DNA of 64,000 bases from Candidatus Liberibacter europaeus. GTDB taxonomy: Bacteria > Pseudomonadota > Alphaproteobacteria > Rhizobiales > Rhizobiaceae. Below the pieces are notes generated by a model. That model saw only the letters and a list, made by a program, of their open reading frames with translations. It was not told the origin of the DNA and did no database searches. The DNA lies in the NCBI GenBank assembly GCA_003045065.1, contig PSQJ01000004.1, forward strand, positions 62,001 to 126,000. The letters are read 5' to 3'. A program made the position numbers and the translations under genes. Each line of letters starts with the position of its first letter. Position 1 is the stretch's first letter. Positions 28,422-37,015 of the stretch are shown one piece after another.

Positions 28422-29052
28422 GTGGCGAAAAGTTTAATTTTCGGGTTATGTACGTTGCTCATGTTTTCAGGATGTGACACTTTTGCATCCGAATCTTCAT
28501 TTAAAAACTCAGAGATAACCAAAGATATTAGAGATCCCCAAAATACAAAAAACAATATTAAGGCTTCCATTCTTTTCCCATCATATGGAGTTGAATCAGA
28601 AGTGTCTTACATACTAAAATTAGAGGAAATGGGAGGGGGGTATTGTCCCATGGATAGGCGTTAATGCTAATGACTATATTTATTCGCGTTCTTTCTTTGA
28701 TGGAAAGATTGTTAAAAATCCTGTATCCCTTGGATCAGATATTATGCTGGGGTTCGCATTCAATAAACCCGCTGTTGCATTTGATGTATATTTTCAGCTG
28801 GGTGATTACTTGAGACTTATTCCACATAAGATTATACTGACGACAGCGCTATTTGAACATGAATTAGATGCAAGCTATGAGACTAAATTTGTGCTCGGTG
28901 GTGGGCTTGAATTAGTAATAAATGATAGGTACTCGTTAGAATTTAGTATTTATTTCGTTCCTGGAAAGATAATGCCTACAGATGTTGAATATAAAAGACC
29001 TATAGATCATATCGACGCTATTTTAAGTTTTGGTTTTGGTGTAAAATTGTAA
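28422..29052 (+). pseudogene. Exported beta-barrel-like protein, split by a G-run frameshift
   Basis: GTG 28422 (AGGA 8 bases upstream) starts a signal peptide (AKSLIFGLCTLLMFSG, cleavage probably after TFA). The first frame ends at 28664. From a G6 run at 28635-28640 the sequence continues in the +1 frame: EGGIVPWIGVNANDYIYSRS, a GSDIMLGFAF strand, AFDVYFQLGDYL, FVLGGGLELVINDRYSLEF, ending SFGFGVKL. Removing one G yields a single protein of about 209 residues with opacity-barrel character. It sits between the lysozyme and holin ruins on the opposite strand. It may be phase-variable, a true pseudogene or a sequencing error. Confidence 0.68.
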
Positions 29053-29070
29053 GGATTGTAATACTTAAAA

Positions 29071-29253
29071 CTACTCTCTCCTCTTCTGAACTATTTTATC
29101 AGTATACCAGAAACCTAGTATACAAGCGATAATCTCTTTTTCGAAGGGGTTTAAGATTGAAAGAGGGCTTCTGTCAAAGATGCCCTCTTTCACACTCCAC
29201 CATACCAATAACTGATAAACAATAATCCAAAAAAGAGTTATGAACGGGTAGCT
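29071..29253 (-). pseudogene. Holin C-terminal fragment, copy B1
   Basis: Minus-strand frame reading TLFWIIVYQLLVWWSVKEG, then FEKEIIACILGFWYTDK, with a stop at 29071. It is closely related at DNA and protein level to the end of the holin-like gene at 9611-10103 (DNA around 29160-29240 against 9740-9820). The N-terminal half is missing; a second holin-like piece abuts it. Confidence 0.65.
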
Positions 29254-29254
29254 G

Positions 29255-29500
29255 TTAACTACGCCTCCTCTTTTTAATTCTCATACCTCTATCGCAAAAC
29301 CAATAACCAACAATACAAACAACAAGTTCCTGTTCAAAATATCCAAGAACGATATTAAATAATTCAATAGAGATACCGTCTTGAATTATAGCTGATGTCA
29401 ATATGACTATTTTAAACCCACTGAATCGTTATTAAAGGTCATATAAGAGAACCCAAACCTTCTATCCGCTTAAATTATTGGTTGATGGTGAATTAAAGCG
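29255..29500 (-). pseudogene. Holin-like fragment, copy B2
   Basis: A second, diverged holin remnant. In different frames are RIEGLGSLI-stop-PLITIQ (compare WIDGFNSLVRPLTT in remnant A) and then LGYFEQELVVCIVGYWFCDR followed by GMRIKKRR, with a stop at 29255. Two non-identical holin tails side by side suggest recombination between different phages. Confidence 0.55.
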
Positions 29501-29601
29501 GGTTCTTCCAACACATTACAAACATCCACAAACAGGGGCTATTGCCAGTAGAAAACCCTAATTTTTGGGTGGATTATGATTAAAACAAAAGGAGATCTTA
29601 A

Positions 29602-29775
29602 ATGATACTCAAGAAAAAAGAGCTGGATAAAATAGCAAGCATTTCTCGTAAAAGAAACGTGATGATTGAATTTACAGAAGACGGGAAATGTATTCGTATA
29701 TATCCCGAGTTTGATTCAAAAGAAGATATAATCCCAGCCGAAGAATCCGAACCCTATGAAGATTTTGTAATTTAA
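29602..29775 (+). CDS. Small phage protein just upstream of the integrase
   Basis: 57 residues from ATG 29602, with strong ribosome-binding AAAGGAGAT at 29588-29596. It starts MILKKKELDKIASISRKR and ends in an acidic tail (EESEPYEDFVI). The stop (29773-29775) is 2 bases before the integrase ATG, so the two are co-translated. Position and size suit an excisionase-like or regulatory partner of the integrase, but no HTH is clear, so function is unassigned. Confidence 0.65.
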   Translation: MILKKKELDKIASISRKRNVMIEFTEDGKCIRIYPEFDSKEDIIPAEESEPYEDFVI

Positions 29776-29777
29776 CT

Positions 29778-30800
29778 ATGACAAAAAATAGATATCCTTA
29801 TTTATCCCACGAAACCACAAGGCACGGGAAAAAAGTTTGGTACTTCAAAAAAGAGGGTAAACGCATACGACTGCCTAATGTTTATGGAACTAAAGAGTTT
29901 ATGGAAGCATATGCTGATGCTTTGGCAGGACGTCTAAGACAAAAAGGCGACCATGGGAATAAAGGGACATTCAAATGGCTTATTGACCAATATAGGTTAA
30001 GTGGGCATTTCCAAGCTTTAAATTCTAATACTAAAAAAGTAAGAAACAACCTATACTACCATATTATCAAAGATTCAGGTGATATTCCTTTTACTAAAAT
30101 AACACGCAGACATATACAAAACGCAGTAGATAGAAGATCAGATAAGCCATCTGTGGCGATATCATTTTTAAAAGCAGTTGCCCCAGTTTTTAAATGGGCG
30201 GAAACATGCGAATTGATTAAAAAGAATCCAGTAATAGGAATACAACGGCCATCTATTCGTACTATAGGAATGCATACATGGACAATTGAACAAGTGGAAA
30301 TTTATCGCAAACGTCATTCTATAAATACCATGGCTAGATTATCTTTAGAATTAATGTTGTTTTTAGGTTTAAGAAGATCTGATGTTATCAGAATAGGTAA
30401 ACAACATGTTAAAGATCAAGTTTTATCTATTCATACTCAAAAAACAGGGAAACAAGTTCATGTTCCAATTTTTGAAGATTTACAAAAATGCTTAGATGCT
30501 GTCGGTCAAGATGGGGATACGTTTTTATTGACTGCCTATGGCAAATCCTTTTCATCTTCTGGTTCTTTTGGAAATTGGTTTAGGGATAGATGCAAAGAAG
30601 CAGGATTGCCAGATGAATGTAGAGCCCATGGATTACGAAAAGCGGGAGCAACAATTGCAGCGAATGCTGGAGCAAGTCCTCATGAACTAATGGCTATGTA
30701 TGGATGGTCAAAAACAGATATGGCCGAACTGTATACAAGAGAAGTTAATGTCAAGAAACTTGCCTATAAAACCGCTAAAATGATAGCAGATTATATGTGA
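29778..30800 (+). CDS. Phage-type tyrosine recombinase (integrase)
   Basis: 340 residues, complete. An N-terminal DNA-binding region (to about 160) contains TKITRRHIQNAVDRRSDKPS. The catalytic domain has Arg in LFLGLRRSDVIRI, the H-x-x-R box in AHGLRKAGATIAANAGASP, and nucleophile Tyr319 in AELYTREV. It performs site-specific phage integration/excision. All catalytic residues seem present, so it may be active although the phage around it is dead. tRNA-Arg at 27722 is the likely target. Confidence 0.9.
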   Translation: MTKNRYPYLSHETTRHGKKVWYFKKEGKRIRLPNVYGTKEFMEAYADALAGRLRQKGDHGNKGTFKWLIDQYRLSGHFQALNSNTKKVRNNLYYHIIKDSGDIPFTKITRRHIQNAVDRRSDKPSVAISFLKAVAPVFKWAETCELIKKNPVIGIQRPSIRTIGMHTWTIEQVEIYRKRHSINTMARLSLELMLFLGLRRSDVIRIGKQHVKDQVLSIHTQKTGKQVHVPIFEDLQKCLDAVGQDGDTFLLTAYGKSFSSSGSFGNWFRDRCKEAGLPDECRAHGLRKAGATIAANAGASPHELMAMYGWSKTDMAELYTREVNVKKLAYKTAKMIADYM

Positions 30801-30944
30801 AAAAAGTAAGACTATGCGGTTTGTAAGTCATTGATTTTCCATGATTCTCATTTAGTCTTACTTTGATGTAAGTTGTTGATTTTACGTTAATTTGGTGCCA
30901 GGCAAAAGAATCCAACCCCATATTCCAGTGAATGTCGGAATAAT

Positions 30945-31090
30945 GATCTCATCTCTAATCTAGTGGCTTATTTAAGGCTTTCTTGATCTTGAGTGATGTT
31001 ATGATTTTGGTAAATTATATACATTTTAAAAATTGCTGACTGCTAAAACAGGCGCTGTGTACTATTTCCTTCCAATCAAGGCTATTTTTC
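30945..31090 (-). pseudogene. Ruin of the phage HTH regulator (remnant B)
   Basis: Minus-strand fragments NSLDWKEIVHSA (near 31050-31085) and SLKIKKALNKPLD (near 30965-31000) match the N- and C-terminal parts of the intact regulator at 10192-10752 (NSLNWQEIVQSF and ALKIKKALNKALD). The whole middle is deleted. It shows that remnants A and B derive from related phages with the same gene order. Confidence 0.6.
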
Positions 31091-31401
31091 ACTCTTCTTT
31101 ATAGATCAGACGAACCATGGACACATAAAGGAAATAAACGTAACTATATGTGAAACTAGCAAAGCGGCTAAAACTAGCAACCATCCCACAACATTAATAC
31201 TTAATCCACGATCTAAAATACTTAGAAGGTTTTATACCAACTATGAGAAATTAGCCTTAGAATATAAAAGGTAAAATCAGCAGCGATTATTCGAGTGATT
31301 TGACGTATACTTTTTTGCCGTTAATACCTCAAGGAAAGACATTTATTAAACCACCAGTTGGAAGCCAATAGACGGGATTTGGTCTTAAAACAGGAGGGGC
31401 A
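31091..31401. other. Gap between remnant B and lysC
   Basis: About 310 bases. On the minus strand, 31285-31390 reads PNPVYWLPTGGLINVF, a stop, then GINGKKVYVKSLE. This is protein-like and probably another decayed phage gene, but I cannot name the family. Confidence 0.35.
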
Positions 31402-32646
31402 TTAATCCTTATCTAACCCGTAACAAGAATGTAAAGATCTCACAGCTAGCTCAGTATAAGCGCTATCAATTAATACAGATATTTTAATTTCAGATGTAGT
31501 AATTGCCTTAATATTTATACCTTTTTCAGCAAAACAAAGAAAGAATGCAGAAGCAACTCCTACATGACTTCGCATACCGACGCCTATAGCAGAAATTTTT
31601 ACAAGATTATCTTCATGCTGAATATCATCATAACAAATTTTATCTTTATTATCATCAAGAACTGAAAGAGCTTTATCCAAACTCATTGAAGGAGTAGTAA
31701 AAGTTATATCCGTATACTTACCATCTTCGGAAATATTTTGAATAATCATGTCAACATTAATGTTGGCTTTTGCAAGAGGGGCGAAAATAGACGCTGATAT
31801 TCCAGGACGATCTTGCAAGCGCCTTAAAGAAATTTGGGCTTCACCCTTAGTATAAGCAATTCCAGTGATAGATTCTTTTTCCATAATCGCTTCCTCACAA
31901 CAAATAAGAGTTCCATATCTGCCCTGTTCAGCATCACTACTCGGATCTGCAAAACTTGAACGTACGGACAAACAAACTTTTCGCAACATTGCTAATTCTA
32001 CGGAACGGACTTGCAAGACCTTAGCTCCAAGCGAGGCCATTTCTAACATCTCTTCGAACGCAATCTTTTTCATTAAACGAGCTTTCGGCTCAACACGTGG
32101 ATCAGTAGTATAAATACCATCAACATCTGTATATATATCACAACAATCTGCACCAATAGCAGCAGCTATCGCAACTGCCGAAGTATCTGATCCACCACGG
32201 CCAAGCGTAGTCATACATCCTTCAGGACCAATTCCCTGAAAACCAGTTACAATTACCACCCTTCCTTTGTTTATTTGAGAAATAATTTTTGTTTTGTCTA
32301 TATGAAGAATCCGTGCTGATCCATGAACACCATCTGTAACAATAGGAACCTGCCATCCTTGTAATGATACTGCCTTAATACCTATTGAATGTAAAGCAAG
32401 AGCCATAATGCCAGAAGAAACTTGCTCTCCCGAAGATACAACAACATCACATTCTCGCATACTGTAATCAGAAGTCATTTGTCTACATAAAGAAGTAAGC
32501 CTATCTGTTTCCCCTTTCATAGCAGAAACAACTACTACTACTTCTTTTCCAATATCAAATTCACGCTTCACATGCAAAGCTACATTGCGAATACAATCAA
32601 TATCAGCTACAGAAGTGCCACCAAATTTCATAACAATACGAGCCAT
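31402..32646 (-). CDS. lysC: Aspartate kinase
   Basis: 414 residues from ATG 32646 (MARIVMKFGGTSVA); an ATG 12 bases upstream is in frame. It phosphorylates aspartate, the first step to lysine/diaminopimelate, threonine and methionine. The kinase domain has KFGGTS, the TLGRGGSDTSAVAIAAAI substrate loop and CDIYTDVDGIYTTDPR. Two C-terminal ACT domains (GISASIFAPLAKANINVDMI and the one from VKISAIGVGM) provide feedback control by lysine/threonine. Divergent from ubiG. Confidence 0.95.
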   Translation of the reverse strand: MARIVMKFGGTSVADIDCIRNVALHVKREFDIGKEVVVVVSAMKGETDRLTSLCRQMTSDYSMRECDVVVSSGEQVSSGIMALALHSIGIKAVSLQGWQVPIVTDGVHGSARILHIDKTKIISQINKGRVVIVTGFQGIGPEGCMTTLGRGGSDTSAVAIAAAIGADCCDIYTDVDGIYTTDPRVEPKARLMKKIAFEEMLEMASLGAKVLQVRSVELAMLRKVCLSVRSSFADPSSDAEQGRYGTLICCEEAIMEKESITGIAYTKGEAQISLRRLQDRPGISASIFAPLAKANINVDMIIQNISEDGKYTDITFTTPSMSLDKALSVLDDNKDKICYDDIQHEDNLVKISAIGVGMRSHVGVASAFFLCFAEKGINIKAITTSEIKISVLIDSAYTELAVRSLHSCYGLDKD

Positions 32647-32786
32647 ATTTATGTCCAATAGAATTTTTACTGCACAAAATTACAAATAACCAAAAACTAA
32701 TTTCAATCTTGTATAAAAAATATTGCTATTGCAAATACTACAAAATCAATAGATCATACTTATATGATTTGAGAAGGAGAATCCAT

Positions 32787-33548
32787 ATGAAAAAAAAATA
32801 TCCGGACTATGTAACTACAAATCAGCAAGAAATAAATAAATTCTCAAACATAGCCTCCGAATGGTGGAATCCAAAAGGAAAATTTCGCCCGCTTCATCAA
32901 ATAAATTCAGTACGTGTATCATATATAAAAAATAAAATAACAGAATATTTCAAACGCAATCAACATGATATACAACCCTTCAAAGGATTGCGTATATTAG
33001 ATATAGGCTGTGGTGGCGGACTACTATCAGAACCCATGGCAAAAATGGGAGCAACTGTAGTAGGAATCGACCCTTCTCAAGAAAATATTGAAATAGCTAA
33101 AAATCACTCCGATATGGAAGGAACAATTATAGATTATCGTGTAGCTTGTGCCGAAGAAATAATCGAAAAAAATGAAAAATTTGATGTGATTTTAAACATG
33201 GAAGTCATAGAACATGTTGAAAATGTCAATTACTTTGTAAAAGCATGTTGTTCACTTCTTCTGGATGATGGCTTGATGTTTGTCTCTACGATTAATCGTA
33301 ATTTTAAATCAATGTTATTAGCAATTATAGGAGCTGAATACTTATTACGGTGGTTGCCAAAAGGAACACATCAATACGACAAATTTATAAAACCAGTAGA
33401 ACTAGAAGCCATGCTAACAGAAAATGATGCAATGATTATAGATCGTGTAGGAATGAATTATAATCCATTATGCAATAAATGGAGTATTTCTAACAAAAAT
33501 ATGGACGTAAATTACATATTATTGGCACAGCTTCACAAAAAATATTAA
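32787..33548 (+). CDS. ubiG: Ubiquinone biosynthesis O-methyltransferase
   Basis: 253 residues from ATG 32787, where AGAAGGAGA gives an ideal ribosome-binding site; the same frame is open further upstream without one. SAM-dependent O-methylation of ubiquinone precursors. Motif I LRILDIGCGGGLLSEPMAKMG, post-I VVGIDPSQENIEIAK, motif II FDVILNMEVIEHV, and the C-terminal STINRN and HQYDKFIKPVE blocks are all typical. It supplies ubiquinone for complex I. Confidence 0.95.
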   Translation: MKKKYPDYVTTNQQEINKFSNIASEWWNPKGKFRPLHQINSVRVSYIKNKITEYFKRNQHDIQPFKGLRILDIGCGGGLLSEPMAKMGATVVGIDPSQENIEIAKNHSDMEGTIIDYRVACAEEIIEKNEKFDVILNMEVIEHVENVNYFVKACCSLLLDDGLMFVSTINRNFKSMLLAIIGAEYLLRWLPKGTHQYDKFIKPVELEAMLTENDAMIIDRVGMNYNPLCNKWSISNKNMDVNYILLAQLHKKY

Positions 33549-33562
33549 AGCCGTTAATTTGG

Positions 33563-34249
33563 TCATAAATCAAATATAATCCCATTTTTAATTGTAACTT
33601 TACGATCCATAAGAGACGCAATCTCAATATTATGAGTCGCAATTAATGCAGATAAACCAAAATGAATCACTAAATCTTTTAAGACCTCAAATACTTGCAT
33701 CGCTGTTTTAGGATCTAAGTTTCCTGTTGGCTCATCTGCTAAAAGAATCAAAGGGGCATTTGCAATAGCTCGACAAATTGCAACCCTTTGTTGTTCTCCG
33801 CCAGAAATATCAGAAGAACGACGATCAGCATAATGATCTATTCTCATATATTCTAAAACATCAATTGCACGCCTACGCGCCACTTCATAACTAGTTCCAG
33901 CAATAATCTGGGGTAAAATGATATTTTCTATAACCGAGAAATCAGTTAACAGTCGATGAGCTTGGTATACAAAACCGATTTTAGTACAACGCAAAAACGA
34001 TTTCTTCTCATCAGTTAATTTATTACATAACTGTCCATCAACAATAACATTACCCTCAGTAGGTACTTCCAACAAACCAGCAATATGCAAAATGGTCGAT
34101 TTTCCTGTGCCTGATGGAGAAACAAGCGCAACCATTTCACCTCTTTTCAAACTGATATTAACATTTTCAAGAACAGTAGAAGTACTTCTAACATTAGCAT
34201 AGCTATGTTTAATATTTTGGAGTATCAATACATCTTTCTCGCTCAACAA
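33563..34249 (-). CDS. lolD: Lipoprotein-releasing ABC transporter ATPase LolD
   Basis: 228 residues. Walker A reads SPSGTGKST (Ser for the first Gly), signature ISGGEQQRVAI, Walker B LILLADEPTGNLDP and the H-loop ALIATHN. It powers extraction of lipoproteins from the inner membrane. It directly follows lolC with 6 bases between. Relevant to the several lipoproteins in the window. Confidence 0.93.
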   Translation of the reverse strand: MLSEKDVLILQNIKHSYANVRSTSTVLENVNISLKRGEMVALVSPSGTGKSTILHIAGLLEVPTEGNVIVDGQLCNKLTDEKKSFLRCTKIGFVYQAHRLLTDFSVIENIILPQIIAGTSYEVARRRAIDVLEYMRIDHYADRRSSDISGGEQQRVAICRAIANAPLILLADEPTGNLDPKTAMQVFEVLKDLVIHFGLSALIATHNIEIASLMDRKVTIKNGIIFDL

Positions 34250-34255
34250 AATATC

Positions 34256-35530
34256 CTACTCGTAGCGCAAAGATTTAACAGGATCTATTCGAGAAGCTCT
34301 CCAACTAGGAAAAATAGTTGCCAAAAAAGATAACATAACAGCCATAACAACAATCCAAAAAATCTCATGGCACGAGATTTTAATAGGCACCCCACTCAAC
34401 AAATAGGCATCTGTATTAAATATAACTATACCAAATGTATTAAGAAAAAACTGTCTTATTAGCTCAATATTCAAAGCAATTAAAACCCCGCCAACAACAC
34501 CAAAAAAAGTGCCAGAAACACCAATAAAGGCACCTATTATAAAAAATATACGCATAATGGAATATATCGTTGCACCCATAGTTCGCAAAACCGCTATGTC
34601 CTTTACCTTTTCTTTAACCAGCATAAATAAGCTAGAAACAATATTAAGAACAGCTACAAAAACTATCAATGTTAAAATAACAAACATAACATTTTGTTCA
34701 ACTTCCATAGCAGAAAAAAACGATTTATTTTGATATCGCCAATCAGTAACCGACATGTCATCTCCAATAATTTTTTTAATTTTATAATTTGTTGACTCAA
34801 CCATGTCAGGATCTTTTACGAACACCTCTATTCCTGAAATATAATTTTCCATGTTAAAATAAAGCTGTGCTTCTTTAAGTGACATATAAACCACCCCATT
34901 GTCGTAATATGATACTCTTGTTTTAAATATCGCAGAAATAGTATAAAACTTGGAACGAATATCTGTACCCAATGGAGTGATATCACCATTTGGAGAAATA
35001 AGTTTTACTTTATCTCCTATATTAACACCTAAATTTTGTGCCAGAGACTCCCCTATAAAAATACCCTTTCCATTATTAAAATCATCAAATTTATCACCAT
35101 AAAAATTAGAAAAATAATCCATGATATTGAAAAAATCTTCTTTGACCATACCACGCACTGAGACGCCAGCTCCTCCATTTACATTTGCGGCAAATGCTTG
35201 ACCGCTTACAAAAGGAAAAACTTTTGTAACATTTTCTATATCACTAATTTTAGTCACAATAGAATGATAATTCTTACAAGGAAAATATCTTGGCTTAACT
35301 AATATATGTCCGTTAACATCTAAAATACGTGAAATAATATCATTACGAAATCCATTCATTACAGACATAACAACTATTAAAGCCATAACCCCTATCATCA
35401 CTCCAATAAATGAAATTAATGCAGCGATAGAAATAAATGTCTCTTGACGACATGAAAATAAATAACGCCAAGCAACCATCATCTCAAATTTAGAAAAAAA
35501 AGCCACCCTAGCATTATTTTTTATAATCAA
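34256..35530 (-). CDS. lolC: Lipoprotein-releasing permease LolC/E
   Basis: 424 residues of the FtsX/MacB permease type. An N-terminal ROYLF-like start (WRYLFSCRQETFISIAALIS) leads into TM1. A large periplasmic domain (about 65-280) is followed by three TMs (FVILTLIVFVAVLNIVSSLF; RIFFIIGAFIGVSGTFFG; FWIVVMAVMLSFLATIFPSW) and the ending ASRIDPVKSLRYE. With a single permease gene next to lolD, the complex is probably a homodimer, as usual in Alphaproteobacteria. Confidence 0.92.
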   Translation of the reverse strand: MIIKNNARVAFFSKFEMMVAWRYLFSCRQETFISIAALISFIGVMIGVMALIVVMSVMNGFRNDIISRILDVNGHILVKPRYFPCKNYHSIVTKISDIENVTKVFPFVSGQAFAANVNGGAGVSVRGMVKEDFFNIMDYFSNFYGDKFDDFNNGKGIFIGESLAQNLGVNIGDKVKLISPNGDITPLGTDIRSKFYTISAIFKTRVSYYDNGVVYMSLKEAQLYFNMENYISGIEVFVKDPDMVESTNYKIKKIIGDDMSVTDWRYQNKSFFSAMEVEQNVMFVILTLIVFVAVLNIVSSLFMLVKEKVKDIAVLRTMGATIYSIMRIFFIIGAFIGVSGTFFGVVGGVLIALNIELIRQFFLNTFGIVIFNTDAYLLSGVPIKISCHEIFWIVVMAVMLSFLATIFPSWRASRIDPVKSLRYE

Positions 35531-35544
35531 AGTATTTAACCCTA

Positions 35545-36879
35545 TTATTTAACAAAATGATCAGAAATATAATTCATGGATTCTTCTAATGACATGTTTT
35601 TTCTTATCCCTGTTGCTCTATGTTTTATTTCAATCATACCACCAGAAACAAAGTTTGAACCAATAATGACCTGCAAAGGAAAACCTAATAAATCAGCCAC
35701 TGCAAATTTAGCACCTGCCTGTTCATCTACGTCATCTAAGAATACATCACATCCTAATTGTAAAAGTTTTTCATAAATGCTTTCACAGACCGAACAGATC
35801 TCCTTATCTTGTGACCTCAAATTAATAAGAGAAACATCAAAAGGAGATATCGAATCAGGCCAAATAATACCTTGTTTATCATGCGAAGATTCAATAACAG
35901 CAGCAACAACTCTCATAGATCCAATACCATATGATCCCATCTGAACATAATGATCTTTACCATCCGGACCTTTAACAGTTGCAGACATCGGATGAGAATA
36001 CTTAGTTCCAAAACGGAAAATATGGCCAACTTCAATACCTCTCGCAACAAGCCTTTTATCATCTGAAAGAGCATCAAACAAATCCTCATCATGAACATCA
36101 GAAGTAGCCGCATATGGTGAAGTCCATTTTTTCACAATGTCTTTTACAACAGAAATATCATTGAAATCTGTATTTTCTGGAGGAATAGCAAAATCAATAA
36201 AATCTTTACAGCAAAAAACCTGTGTTTCTCCCGTATCTGCCAGAATAATAAATTCATAACTTAAATCACCACCGATAGGACCAGATTCTGCACGCATTGG
36301 TATAGATTTTAATCCTAAACGATGAAATATCCTAAGATATGATACAAACATTTTATTATAAGAATGTTCGGAATCCTCAAGAGTTAAATCAAAAGAATAG
36401 GCATCTTTCATAAGAAATTCGCGACCACGCATAACTCCAAAACGAGGCCTCATCTCATCTCTAAACTTCAGTTGAATTTGATAAACATTTAAAGGAAGAT
36501 CTCTGTAAGATTTAACATATGAACGAAAAATATCCGTAATCATTTCCTCATTAGTCGGACCATATAGCATTTGCTTATTATTCCGATCAACAATCCGCAA
36601 CATTTCCTGACCATAAGATTGATAACGACCACTTTCATTCCATAAATCAGCTGATTGCAAAGTTGGCATAAGAAGTTCAATTGCACCTATTCGATCTTGC
36701 TCTTCACGAATAATTGCATTTACCTTATCTAAGACTCTTTTTCCTAAAGGAAGCCAAGAATACATGCCCTTTGAATGCTTACATATCATTCCTGCACGTA
36801 ACATAAGTTGATGAGAAACAATCTCTGTATCTCTAGGTTTTTCCTGCAGAATTGGCAAAAAATAACGAGATCTTCTCAT
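35545..36879 (-). CDS. proS: Prolyl-tRNA synthetase (short alphaproteobacterial form)
   Basis: 444 residues: class II core plus anticodon-binding domain, without the large editing insertion found in the ~570-residue E. coli enzyme. This is the short form common in Alphaproteobacteria. Motif 2 [20 protein letters not shown], the TNEEMI tRNA/ATP loop, and motif 3 [15 protein letters not shown] are intact. The C-terminal domain starts near FDVSLINL. Same strand and order as rnj and lolC in other Rhizobiales. Confidence 0.95.
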   Translation of the reverse strand: MRRSRYFLPILQEKPRDTEIVSHQLMLRAGMICKHSKGMYSWLPLGKRVLDKVNAIIREEQDRIGAIELLMPTLQSADLWNESGRYQSYGQEMLRIVDRNNKQMLYGPTNEEMITDIFRSYVKSYRDLPLNVYQIQLKFRDEMRPRFGVMRGREFLMKDAYSFDLTLEDSEHSYNKMFVSYLRIFHRLGLKSIPMRAESGPIGGDLSYEFIILADTGETQVFCCKDFIDFAIPPENTDFNDISVVKDIVKKWTSPYAATSDVHDEDLFDALSDDKRLVARGIEVGHIFRFGTKYSHPMSATVKGPDGKDHYVQMGSYGIGSMRVVAAVIESSHDKQGIIWPDSISPFDVSLINLRSQDKEICSVCESIYEKLLQLGCDVFLDDVDEQAGAKFAVADLLGFPLQVIIGSNFVSGGMIEIKHRATGIRKNMSLEESMNYISDHFVK

Positions 36880-37015
36880 ATTAACTATTCCTCATCATAT
36901 CAATCTCGTAATAAAAACATTGCCATCCTGCAATAAATTTATACAATTGTCACTACTTCGCAAAAGATTTGTAAAATAGTATTGTATTTCGCTAAATATG
37001 CGTAGCCATATTACT

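Noticed and set aside
30885..30925. Sequence GGTGCCAGGCAAAAGAATCC downstream of the integrase, reminiscent of a reversed tRNA 3' end (possible att site)
   Set aside because: It does not match the tRNA-Arg 3' end at 27722-27798 well enough, and no full cloverleaf can be drawn.
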